Source: Callorhinus ursinus
Lineage: Eukaryota > Chordata > Mammalia > Carnivora > Otariidae
Length of the DNA: 64,000 nucleotides
NCBI RefSeq assembly: GCF_003265705.1
Contig: NW_020312828.1
Location: 57,935,455-57,999,454 of the forward strand
Direction of reading: 5' to 3'
A program made the position numbers and the translations under genes. Below are positions 22,806-33,283 of the stretch, piece by piece (within the stretch, counting starts at the first letter, position 1; every line of letters starts with the position of its first letter). Below the pieces are notes generated by a model. It saw only the letters and a program-made list of their open reading frames with translations, was not told the DNA's origin and did no database searches.

Positions 22806-22940
22806 ATGATCCCGGAGTCCTGGGATTGAGTCCCACATTGGGCTCCCTGCTATGCAGGGAGTCTGCTTCTCCCTCTCACCCTACCCCCTCTTGTGCTCTC
22901 TCTCTCTGTCTCAAATAAATAAAATAAAATCTTAAAATAT
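22806..22940 (+). mobile_element. Can-SINE, head missing in gap
   Basis: The copy starts at ATGATCCCGGAGTCCTGGG, about 50 bases into the normal element, and runs to AATAAATAAAATAAAATCTT and a short (AT)n. Confidence 0.9.
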
Positions 22941-23444
22941 ATATATATATACTTCAAAAATAATTGATATATGGAAGAAAAATCTTAAAAGTTGAGATCA
23001 GTAATCCAAGTCAACCGTATTCTAAACTGATTAATAATGGGAATAAGTAAATGTTAACCTGTGGGTTATAATTAAAATAATCCAAAGGATATTTATAACT
23101 TTAATGAGTATATTAGGAAACATCGAGAACTGAAATTCGGTACCTAAGCATTTCCAACTCAGAAAGATAGAAAACAAACAGCAAATCCCCTCCTTAAAGG
23201 AAAGAAAAAGAAGAAAAACTACAGATATGAGACAGAAAGCATTGATGATAAGAAAGAAATGAAATAGCCAATAAGGAAAATTAACAAACCCAGAAACTGA
23301 ATCTTTGAAAAGACTAATGCAATTTTTTTTCATAGAGAATGAGGAAAGTACAATTAATCAAAACTGGGAATGATAAAGTGGACATTGCTAGTTCTAGTAA
23401 CAAAAAATTAATAAGATGATACTGTGAACAATTATATGCCAAGG

Positions 23445-23625
23445 GGGCGCCTGGGTGGCTCAGTTGGTTAAGCACCTGCCTTCGGCTCAGGTCATGATCT
23501 CACGGTCCTGGGATCGAGTCCCGCATTGGGCTCCCTGCTCGGCGGGAAGCCTGCTTCTCCCTCTCCCACTACCCCTGCTTGTGTTCCCTCTCTCTCTGTC
23601 AAATAAATAAATAAAACATTAAAAA
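23445..23625 (+). mobile_element. Can-SINE, full length
   Basis: The perfect 14-bp duplication ATTATATGCCAAGG lies at 23431-23444 and 23626-23639. This is a well-preserved, young-looking copy inside the old L1. Confidence 0.96.
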
Positions 23626-23884
23626 ATTATATGCCAAGGAATTTCATAGCTTAAAGGAAATGCATAAATTTTTTGGGACAACAATTATGTTACCCGACAC
23701 AAGAAGAAATAGAAAATCCGATTATTCCAATATCTATTAAAGAAATTGAATGTGTTATTAAAAACCTTCCTACAAAGGAAACCTCTATCTCAATTAGATT
23801 CACCAGTGAATTCTTCCAACATAAGAAGAAATAACACCTATGTTGAACAAAGTTTCCAAAGTACACAGAAAGGCAGCATTTCTT

Positions 23885-24062
23885 TTTTTTTTTAAGGTTT
23901 TATTTATTTAATTGACAGAGAGAGAGAGAGACAGCGAGAGAGGGAACACAAGCAGGGGGAGTGGGAGAGGGAGAAACAGGCTTCCCGCCAAGCAGGGACC
24001 TGAGGGATCATGATCTGAGCCGAAGGCAGTCACTTAACCAACTGAACCAACCAGGCGCCCCA
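23885..24062 (-). mobile_element. Can-SINE with internal deletion
   Basis: The duplication AAAGGCAGCATTTCTT (23869-23884) recurs as AAAGGCAACATTTCTT (24063-24078). About 30 bp of the body between 'aagcaggga' and 'ggatcatg' is missing. Confidence 0.94.
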
Positions 24063-24225
24063 AAAGGCAACATTTCTTGACAATTGTTGTAAGATCAATA
24101 TATTCTTGACACCAAAGCTGACAAGCATATTATAATAAAGGAAATTATAAATCAGTCTCTTTCATATACATGAATTATTGATACTTAATGTATCGGCAAA
24201 CCATATCCAGATATATAGTGTTATA

Positions 24226-24900
24226 TAATCAGATGTTAACTTCTGCATTCTTTCTTCTTGTGCTGATTATTTTTCACATTTAAACTCTTTCTCTTGCAAT
24301 TGAAAAGAAGTGCTTTTTGCTACATTACCAATGAGTAGATGATGATATATATATATTTATAATATACAAGTCATTACTTAATATAGTTTAGGGCTTCAAT
24401 GTACTTATGTTTTTTTCCACTTGAAATGTTTTGGATTTAGAATAATAAGTTATAATACTTTATTTTGGATGAGATTTTTCTGCCTCTATATCTCTCCCTT
24501 TATTTCCTGTAGTTCTTACTTTAGAAATTTTGCTACTATGTTATTTGTAGGCTAGCTATTTGGACCTGTTACATGATCATTATGAATTCCAACCTTTAAA
24601 ACTATAAATCTGTCTCTAATGTTTGAAGGCTAAATTCTACTTTGATTGATAAACTTCTGTTTTCTTGTTTGCATTTGGAATATGTTTTGTTGATCATTTT
24701 TTTAGCCTCTTCTTTTCCCCAATGTCTGTGTCTTTTAATAATAATAATGATAGTAAAAGCAAATACTCATAAAACATCGGCCTGATGTTCATTATTTGAA
24801 GTGATTTTACATGTATTAAGGCATAATCCTTAAAACTAAAATCAGCTACATAATTGGAGGACCAAATGCAAAGTAAAACACAGGGCCTGCTGTTTAAAAC
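24226..24900. other. AT-rich stretch, nothing recognised
   Basis: It has short (AT)n and (AAT)n runs only (for example near 24340-24360 and 24737-24749). Confidence 0.4.
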
Positions 24901-24914
24901 TGAGGAAGAAAGTT

Positions 24915-25130
24915 GGGGCGCCTGGGTGGCTCAGTTGGCTAAACATCCACTGACTCTTGGTTTTGGCTCAAATCATGATGTCAGGGTTTTGGAATTGAGC
25001 TCGAATCTGGCTCTGAATCAGCACAGAGTCTGTTTGACCTTTCTCCTCCCGCTCTCATGTACCTCCTTCCCCCCAACTCTTTCTCTCTCTCTTCAGGTAA
25101 ATAAATAAAATCTTTAAAAAAAATTAAAAA
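24915..25130 (+). mobile_element. Can-SINE, older subfamily
   Basis: The head is typical, but the body reads 'cactgactcttggttttggctc' and 'tctggctctgaatcagcacag', unlike the common copies here. The 13-bp duplication TGAGGAAGAAAGT lies at 24901-24913 and 25131-25143. Confidence 0.93.
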
Positions 25131-25143
25131 TGAGGAAGAAAGT

Positions 25144-25892
25144 GCTTTAATAATAGGTACTGAATTATAAAACTTTTTGCTGTCTTCCTCTTGTGAAGAG
25201 TTTTTTAAAAATTTGCTATTTTATGTCATTCTAAGTAAAACACTGAAAATTTAATAATTAACGTGAATTTTAGCCTTTGTCTTTATATTTTATAATGCCT
25301 GTTTTATTTTATTATTATTATTTTTTATTTTAACCTCTTTAATTCAATTTCTTTTCATTTACCTCTGGCATAAAGGACATAAATCTAATACAGAAAAAAA
25401 ACCCAACATACATAAAGTTAATGTAAAAAAACAAACAAAAAACAAGAGCAGATTAAAATACTCCCCCCCAAAAAAAACTCAAAGTGGAGGCAGTTGAATA
25501 TAACACACATAAAATAGATGTAATATAAAATATGATGAAGAAATCACTTACATGAAATAAAACAAGAAATTCAAAATCAAAATATTAGGGAAAAGAGGAA
25601 AATGTTAAATCTCAACTTCCTGAAATCATAAAAGGAGTGGAAGAAATGAGACTAGTTACAAGATATCCAAAATGTCTATGACAAAAAACACATAGAGATA
25701 GAAATGAGAAGAGCAAAAAAGGATGGTGATAGATATAGGCAACAGACAAACATATTTCAGAATATTAAAACTGGAAACTCTTAAGGATAAAAACAACATA
25801 ATAAAACTACAATTGAAAATTGTTTCAAGAAGACAACTTAATTGAACATATTGAAGATGCACTAGTAAAGATGACTCAGGGTGGTCATGCAG
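25144..25892. other. A-rich unrecognised sequence
   Basis: The plus strand is strongly A-rich from 25380 to 25860, which could be an old LINE, but I cannot place it on a consensus. The 68-codon minus-strand frame (25656-25862) shows no domain. Confidence 0.35.
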
Positions 25893-25963
25893 AACCTAAT
25901 AAGCTAATAGAAAAAAAATTCTAGGGGGAACCTAATAAGCTAATAGAAAAAAAATTCTAGGGG
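25893..25963. repeat. 36-bp tandem duplication at a SINE 5' junction
   Basis: The unit starting AACCTAATAAGCTAATAG occurs at 25893-25927 and 25929-25963. Both copies end in CTAGGGG, and the second runs straight into the SINE head TGCCTGGGTGG. Confidence 0.92.
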
Positions 25964-26174
25964 TGCCTGGGTGGCTCAGTTGGTTAAGCGTCTGCCTTTG
26001 GCTCAGGTCATGGTCCCAAGGACCTGGGATTGATCTCCACATTGGGTTCTACTCAGTGGGGAATCTGCTTCTCTCTCTCCCTCTGTCTCTCCCCTGCCAC
26101 TCGTGTTCTCTCTCTTACTATGCACTTGCTCTCTCTCTCAAATAAATAAATAAAATCTTAAAAAAAAAAAAAAC
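25960..26174 (+). mobile_element. Can-SINE, full length
   Basis: It runs from GGGGTGCCTGGG to AAATAAATAAATAAAATC and an A14 tail. The right flank 'cttcta' only weakly echoes the left flank 'attctag', so the duplication is short or degraded. Confidence 0.93.
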
Positions 26175-26214
26175 TTCTAAATGTAGAGGGATGAAAAGGA
26201 AATTTGTCAAGGAA

Positions 26215-26660
26215 AAATAATATATATATAATATAATATATATAATGTATATAAAATATATAATCTTTTTATTTTTATTTTTTGTCTTTTTAAAAATTTT
26301 ATTTATTTATTTTAAATTCAATTAGCCAACATACAGTACGTCATTATTTTCTGCTGTAGTATTCTATAGTATTTTTTAAACGAAACTAAAAAAATGCATA
26401 TATGTTGATTTTATTATACAGTTTATATATGTCAAAAATAAATATATATGGATGTATTTATATATGTGTGTACATATATGTTATATATAACAAATATTTT
26501 GAATATATATATAATTATATCTGTGAGTTTATAGATTTATAAATATATATATCATATACCCATATAAATATATATGGATATGTATGGATGTATATGCATG
26601 TGTGTGTACATATATATAAGCTTGCTCTCTCTCCCTCTTTCTTTCTACATATATGTATAG
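26215..26660. repeat. AT-rich simple sequence, (TATA)n/(ATATGT)n
   Basis: Long irregular TA and TATATG-rich runs flank an L1 scrap (26285-26365). There is an expansion near 26450-26620 with alternating TATATA and TGTGTG. Confidence 0.85.
26285..26365 (-). mobile_element. L1 3'-end fragment
   Basis: The reverse-complement L1 3' UTR end is visible: 'aattcaattagccaacatacagtacgtcattattttctgctgtagt'. It is short and embedded in simple sequence. Confidence 0.65.
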
Positions 26661-27562
26661 CTACATACATAATACACACATGTATATTCTAATGCTCTAA
26701 AATCAATCAAGCAATTAATAAAAATATACAAGGATGATATGCATGTATACTTTTATAAATTACCCAAAGGGCTATTCAAAGGTAGAAACAGCCACATCAT
26801 AGTTTTCACTCAAAATTTCTTTAACAGTTAACTCTATAATGTTAGGTATTGAGTATTAGTATATTTTAGTTAAAAATGATATATGAAATATGCCAATATT
26901 ATAAACATTGAGTTAACAGTGAGGATTGCAGATAAATAAAATACCCTAAAAAACCATTAGGCTTTAATTCACTTAAATGTTCCCAATTATTTTTATCATT
27001 TGGTTCTATTGTGTTCAGGAATTAGGAAAAATGAGTGAGCTGAATAATGATTCACATATTAATAAAATATTGACTACTTGTATTTGAACATTGTGTTCAT
27101 AAATCTGCAATGTCTTACTGCTCATTTGAAATGTCAGATGTTTTGAAGTCTCCTTTGGGCGTGACCAAGCACGAGGGATTCTGGAGGGTTATATGAGGTG
27201 GGGAGAAGATAATGTGAAGCGTTTCTCCCTAAGGGCCAAAGAAAGACATTTGTGACTTTAGAGAAAGCCTTTCAAATTGTTTTTCAGGGAATGAGGGGCA
27301 AGTAATATTTTACTGATAAGTAAGTTTTGTTCCAAATTTGTAAATTAGACCCAAGCATTTGAAATGTAGATTATTATAATAATATTACAAATGTATATAT
27401 ATAATATATATTCATCATATTAAGTAATAACAGACATTTTCTGTCTTTATATGACACTAAGAAATGCCACTCAGCTTCTAGTTCAAATTCCTTTTTGCAT
27501 CTTGCCTACTGGAAATTAGAATTGGAACAAGGAGGAACATTTGTTTAGTGAAGTGGAGGAAG
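26661..27562. other. Unrecognised sequence
   Basis: The segment at 27140-27300 is less AT-rich ('tcctttgggcgtgaccaagcacgagg'), but I see no gene or family in it. Confidence 0.35.
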
Positions 27563-27575
27563 AAAATGATAGGGA

Positions 27576-27741
27576 GGGACGCCTGGGTGGCTCAGTCAGT
27601 TAGGCGGCTGCCTTCGGCTCGGGTCGTGATCTCAGGTTCCTGGGATTGAGTCCCACATCGGGCTCCCTGCTCAGTGGGGAGCCTGCTTCTCCCTCTCCCT
27701 CTGCTTGTGTTCTTTCTGTCAAATAAATAAAATCTTTTAAA
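27576..27741 (+). mobile_element. Can-SINE
   Basis: The perfect 13-bp duplication AAAATGATAGGGA lies at 27563-27575 and 27742-27754. The CT-rich part is slightly shortened. Confidence 0.95.
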
Positions 27742-28299
27742 AAAATGATAGGGAAAAGATGTTGTCATTATTTTTAAATAAAGCCCTCACTTTAAATAAA
27801 ACACAACTATATTTCTCTTTGCTTCTCTTCAGCATCATTTTTTAAATTTTTTTATTGTTATGTTAATCACCATACATTACATCATTAGTTTTTGATGTAG
27901 TGTTCCATGATTCATTGTTTGTGCATAAAACCCAGTGCTCTAAGCAGAACGTGCCCTCTTTAATACCCATCACCAGGCTAAACCATTCCCCATCCCCCTC
28001 CCCTCTAGAACCCTCAGTTTGTTATTCAGAGTCCATCGTCTCTCATGGTTCGTCTCCGCCTCTGATTTACTCCCCTTCATTCTTCCGCTCCTGCTATCTT
28101 CTTCTTCTTCTTTTTTTTCTTAACATATATTGCATTATTTGTTTCAGAGGTACAGATCTATGATTCAACATTCTTGCACAATTCACAACACTCATCATAG
28201 CACATACCCTCCCCAATGTCTATCACCCAGCCACCCCATCCCTCCCACCCCCCCACCACTCCAGCAACCCTCGGTTTGTTTCCTGAGATTAAGAATTAC

Positions 28300-31200
28300 T
28301 CATATCAGTGAGGTCATATGATACATGTCTTTCTCTCATTGACTTATTTCACTCAGCATAACACCCTCCAGTTCCATCCACATCATTGCAAATGGCAAGA
28401 TCTTATTCCTTCTGATGGCTGCACAATATTCTCTTGTGTATATATATATACCACATCTTCTTTATCCATTCATCTGTTGATGGACATCTTGGCTCTATCC
28501 AGTTTGGCTATTGTGGACATTGCTGCTATAAACATTGGGGTGCATGTACCCCTTCGGATACCTACATTTGTATCTTTGGGGTAAATACCCAGTAGTGCAA
28601 TTGCTGGATCGTATGGTAGCTCTATTTTCAACTGTTTGAGGAACCTCCATACTGTTTCCAGAGTGGTTGCACCAGTTGCATTCCCACAATAGTGTAGGAG
28701 GGTTCCCCTTCTCCACATCCCCGCCAACATCTGTCGTTTCCTGACTTGTTAATTTTAGCCATTCTGACTGGTGTGAGGTGATATCTCATTGAGGCTTTGA
28801 TTTGGATTGCCCTGATGCCGAGCAATGTTGAGCATATTTTCATGTGTCTGTTGGCCATTTGGATGTCTTCCTTGGAAAAAAGGCTGTTCATGTCCTCTGC
28901 CCATTTCTTGATTGGATTATTTGTTCTTTGGGTGTTGAGTTTAATAAGTTCTTTATAGATTTTGGATAGTAGCCCTTTATCTGATATGTCATTTGCAAAT
29001 ATCTTCTCCCATTCTGTTGGTTGTCTTTTGGTTTTGTGGACTGTTTCTTTTGCTGTACAAAAGCTTTTTATCTTGATGAAATCCCAATAGTTCATTTTTG
29101 CCCTTGATTCCCTTGCCTTTGGCGATGTTTCTAGGAAGAAGTTGCTGCGGCTGAGGTCGAAGAGGTTCCTGCCTGTGTTCTCCTTTAGGATTTTGATGGA
29201 TTCTTATCTCATGTTTAGGTCTTTCAAACATCTGAGTCTATTTTTGTGTGTGGTGTAAGGAAATGGTCCAGTTTCATTCTTCTGTATGTGGCTGTCCAAT
29301 TTTCCCAACACCATTTGTGGAAGAGACTGTCTTTTTTCTATTGGACATTCTTTCCTGCTTTGTCAAAGATTAGTTGACCACAGAGTTGAAGGTCCATTTC
29401 TGGGCTCTCTATTCTGTTCCATTGATCTATATTTCTGTTTTTGTGCCAGTACCATACTGTCTTGGTGATGACAGCTTTGTAATAGAGCTGGAAGTCCAGA
29501 ATTGTGATGCCGCCAGCTTTGCTTTTCTTTTTCAACATTCCTCTGGCTATTCGGGGTCTCTTCTGGTTCCATACAAATTTTAGGATTATTTGTTCCATTT
29601 CTTTGAAAAAAGTGGTTGGTATTTTGATGGGGATTGCATTGAATGTGTAGATTGCTCTAGGTAGCATTGACATCTTCATGTTTGTTTTTCCAATCCATGG
29701 GCATGGAAAGTTTTTCCATTTCTTTGTGTCTTCCTCAATTCCTTTCATGAGTATTTTATAGTTTTCTGAGTACAGATCCTTTGCCTCTTCGGTTAAATTT
29801 ATTCCTAGGTATCTTATGGTTTTGGGTGCAATTGTAAATGGGATCGACTCCTTAATTTGTCTCTCTTCTGTCTTGTTGGTGTATAGAAATGCCACTGATT
29901 TCTGTGCATTGATTTTATATCCTGCCACTTTACTGAATTCCTGTATGAGTTCTAGCAGTTTTGGGGAGGAGTCTTTTGGGTTTTCCACATACAGTATCAT
30001 ATCATCTGCAAAGAGTGAGAGTTTGACTTCCTCTTTGCCGATTTGGATGCCTTTGATTTCTTTTTGTTGTCTGATGGCTGTGGCTAGGACTTCTAATACC
30101 ATGTTGAATAGCAGTGGTGATAGTGGACATCCCTGCCGCATTCCTGACCTTAGGGGGAAAGCTCTCACCTTATCCCCACTGAGAATGATATTCGCTGTAG
30201 GTTTTTCATAGATGGCTTTATGATATTGAGGTATGTACCCTTGATCCCTATACTCTGAAGAGTTTTGAGCAAGAAAAGATGCTGTACTTTGTCAAATGCT
30301 TTTTCTGCATCTATTGAGAGGACCATATGATTCTTGTTCTTTCTTTTGTTAATGTACTATATTACGTTGATTGATTTGTGGATGTTGAACCAACCTTGCA
30401 GCCCAGGGATAAATCCCACTTGGTCATGGTGAATAATCCTTTTAATGTACTGTTGGATCCTATGGGCTAGTATTTTGGTGAGGATTTTTGCATCCATGTT
30501 CATCAAGGATATTGGTCTGTAATTCTCCTTTTTGATGGGGTCTTTGTCTGGTTTTGGGATCAAGGTAATGCTGGCTTCATAAACTGAGTTTGGAAGTTTT
30601 CCTTCCATTTCTATTTTTTGGAACAGTTTCAGGAGAATAGGTATTAGTTCTTCTTTAAATGTTTGGTACAATTCCCCTGGGAAGCCGTCTGGCACTGGGC
30701 TTTTGTTTTTTGGGAGATTTTTGATGACTGCTTCAATTTCCTTAGTGGTTATAAGTCTGTTTAGGTTTTCTATTTCTTCCTGGTTCAATTTTGGTAGTTG
30801 ATACATCTCCAGGAATGCATCCATGTCTTCCAGGTTATCTAATTTGCTGGCATAGAGTTGCTCATAATACGTTCTTATAATTGTTTGTATTTCATTGGTG
30901 TTGGTTGTGATCTCTCGTCTTTCATTCATGATTTTGTTGATTTGGGTCATTTCTCTTTTCTTTTTGATAAGTCTGGCCAGGGGTATATCAATCTTGTTAA
31001 TTCTTTCAAAAGAACCAGCTCCTAGCTCTTCTACTGTTCTTTTGGTTTCTATTTCATTGATTTCTGCTCTGATCTTTATTATTTCTCTTCTCCTGCTGGG
31101 TTTAGGCTTTATTTGCTGTTTTTTCTCTAGCTCCTTTAGGTGTAGGGTTAGTTTGTGTATTTGAGACCTTTCTTGTTTCTTGAGAAAGGCTTGTATTGCT

Positions 31201-32306
31201 ATATACTTTCCTTTCAGGACTGCCTTTGCTCTATCCCAAAGATTTTGAACAGTTGTGCTTTCATTTTCAGTAGTCTTCCTGAATTTTTTTAATTCTTCTC
31301 TAATTTCCTGGTTGACCCATTCATTTTTTTTTTTTAAAGATTTTTATTTATTCATTTGAGACAGAGAGAGAGAGTACATGAGCAGGGGGAGAGGCAGAGG
31401 GAGAGGGAGAAGCAGGCTCCCCGCTGAGTCAGGAGCTTGATGTGGGACTCGATCCCAGGACCCCGGGACCACGACCTGATCAGAAGGCAGATGCTCAACC
31501 ATTTAAGCCACCCAGGTGCTCCCTGACCCATTCATTCTTCAGTAGGATGCTCTTTAGCCTCCATGTATTTGAGTTCTTTCTGACTTTCCTCTTGTGATTG
31601 AGTTCTAGTTTCAAAGCATTGTAGTCTGAAAATATGCAGGGAATAATCCCAATCTTTTGGTACTGGTTGAGACCTGATTTGTGACCTAGGATGCGATCTA
31701 TTCTGGAGAATGTTCCATGGGCACTAGAGAAGAATGTGTATTCCGTTGCTTTGGGATGGAATGTTCTGAATATATCTGTGAAGTCCATTTGGTCCAGTGT
31801 GTCATTTAAATTCTTTATTTCCTTGTTGATCTTTTGCTTAGATGATCTGTCCATTTCAGTCAGGGGGGTGTTAAAGTCCCCCTCTATTATTGTATTGTTG
31901 TCAATGTGTTTCTTTGCTTTTGTTATTAATTGGCTTATATAATTGGCTGCTCCCATGTTAGGGGCATAGATATTTACAATTGTTAGATCTTCTTGTTGGA
32001 TAGACACTTTAAGTAGGATATAGTGTCTTCTTCATCTCTTATTACAGTCTTTGTTTTAAAATCTAATTTGTCTGATATAAGGATTGCCACCCCAGCTTTC
32101 TTTTGGTGTCCATTAGCATGGTACATGGTTTTCCACCACCTCACTTTCAATGTGGGGGTATCTTTGGGTCTAAAATGAGTCTCTTGCAGACAGCATATCG
32201 ATGGGTCTTGTTTTTTAATCCAATCTGATAGCCTGTGTCTTTTGATTGGGGCATTTAGCCCATTTACATTCAGGGTAACTATTGAAAGATATGAATTTAG
32301 TGCCAT
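28300..32306 (-). pseudogene. L1 ORF2 (endonuclease/reverse transcriptase), disabled
   Basis: It begins MALNSYLSIVTLNVNGLNAP. The endonuclease motif QETH follows at residue ~41 and GDFNTPL and SRIDRILGHKSGLNQ follow further on. RT-domain signatures are [10 protein letters not shown] and the active-site FADD, encoded at 30012-30001. The C-terminus has [10 protein letters not shown] and [16 protein letters not shown]. The first fragment (32306-31983) is frameshifted at about residue 100. A SINE replaces the reading frame at 31523-31326, and later breaks are near 30357, 30168, 29338 and 28628. It is the enzyme that normally carries out target-primed reverse transcription, but this copy cannot make it. 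Confidence 0.93.
31326..31523 (-). mobile_element. Can-SINE inside L1 copy 2 ORF2
   Basis: The perfect 13-bp duplication TGACCCATTCATT lies at 31313-31325 and 31524-31536. It is in the same orientation as the host L1 and must be younger than L1 copy 2. Confidence 0.96.
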
Positions 32307-32387
32307 TGTATTGCCTGTAAGGTGACTGTTACTGTGTATTGTCTGTGTTCCTTTCTGGTCTATGCTGCTTTTAGGCTCTCTCTTTGC

Positions 32388-33283
32388 TTAGAGGACCCCT
32401 TTCAATATTTCTTGGAGCGCTGGTTTTGTATTTGCAAATTCCTTTAGTTTTTGTTTGTCCTGGAAGCTTTTTATCTCTCCTTCTATTTTCAATGACAGCC
32501 TAGCTGGATATAGTATTCTTGGCTGCATATTTTTCTCATTTAGTGCTCTGAAGATATCGTGCCAGTCCTTTCTGGCCTGCCAGGTCTCTGTGGATATGTC
32601 TGTTGCCAGTCTAATATTTCTACCATTATAGGTTACATATCTCTTCTCCCGAGCTGCTTTCAAGATTTTCTCTTTGTCTCTGAGACTCATAACTTTTACT
32701 ATTAGATGTCGCGGTGTTGACCTATTTTTATTGATTTTGAGAGGGGTTCTCTGTGACTCCTGGATTTTGATGATTGTTTCCTTCCCCACATTAGGGAAGT
32801 TCTCTGCTATAATTTGCTCAAATATACCTTTTGCCCCCTCTCTCTTTCTTCTTCTTCTGGGATCCCAATTATTCTAATGTTGTTTTGTCTTATGTTATTG
32901 CTTATCTCTCGAATTCTGCCCTTGTGATCCAGTAGTTGTTTATCTCTCTTTTTCTCAGCTTCTTTATTTTCCATCATTTGGTCTTCTATATCGCTGATTC
33001 TCTCTTCTTTTTCGTTTATCCTAGCAGTTAGTGCCCCCATTTTTTATTGCACCTCATTAATAGCCTTTTTGATTTCACTTTGGTTAGATTTTAGTTCTTT
33101 TATTTCTCCAGGAAGGGTGTCTCTAATAACTTCCATGCTTTTTTCAAGCCCAGCTAGTATCTTTAAAATCATGATTCTGAACTCTAGGTCCAACATTGTA
33201 CTAATGTCCATATTGGGTAGGTCCCTGGCAGATGGTACTACCTCTTGTTCTTTTTGCTGAGGTGATTTCTTTTGTCTTGTCAT
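32388..33283 (-). pseudogene. L1 ORF1 (RNA-binding chaperone), disabled
   Basis: The ATG is at 33283-33281 (MTRQKKSPQQKEQ). An N-terminal coiled-coil-like stretch (LEFRIMILKILAGLEKSMEV) runs to a stop near 33044. A second piece (33040-32807) is rich in E/K/R and leads into NIRIIGIPEEEER. The last piece (32789-32388) holds RNA-binding and C-terminal domain sequence (SLRDKEKILKAAR, DISTETWQARKDW) and ends KGVL-stop. The total of about 298 codons is a little shorter than human ORF1p. Two breaks make it a pseudogene. Confidence 0.9.

Larger units (their letters stand above)
23070..24225 (+). mobile_element. Old L1, ORF2 segment upstream of the RT core
   Basis: It is collinear with ORF2 from 'cctaagcatttccaactcag...agatagaaaa' through 'gaaatgaaatagccaataaggaaaatta', 'gaacaattatatgccaa', 'tctattaaagaaattgaatgtgttattaaaaaccttcc' and 'ttcttgacaccaaagctgacaag', to the 'cagtctctttcat...atgaat' point. 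It ends where the neighbouring segment at 21381 begins in L1 coordinates. SINEs at 23445 and 23885 interrupt it. Confidence 0.82.

Noticed and set aside
29338..30168. Intact 276-codon reverse-transcriptase frame that might suggest an active L1
   Set aside because: It is only part of ORF2. The same element has frameshifts before and after it and a SINE in the ORF.
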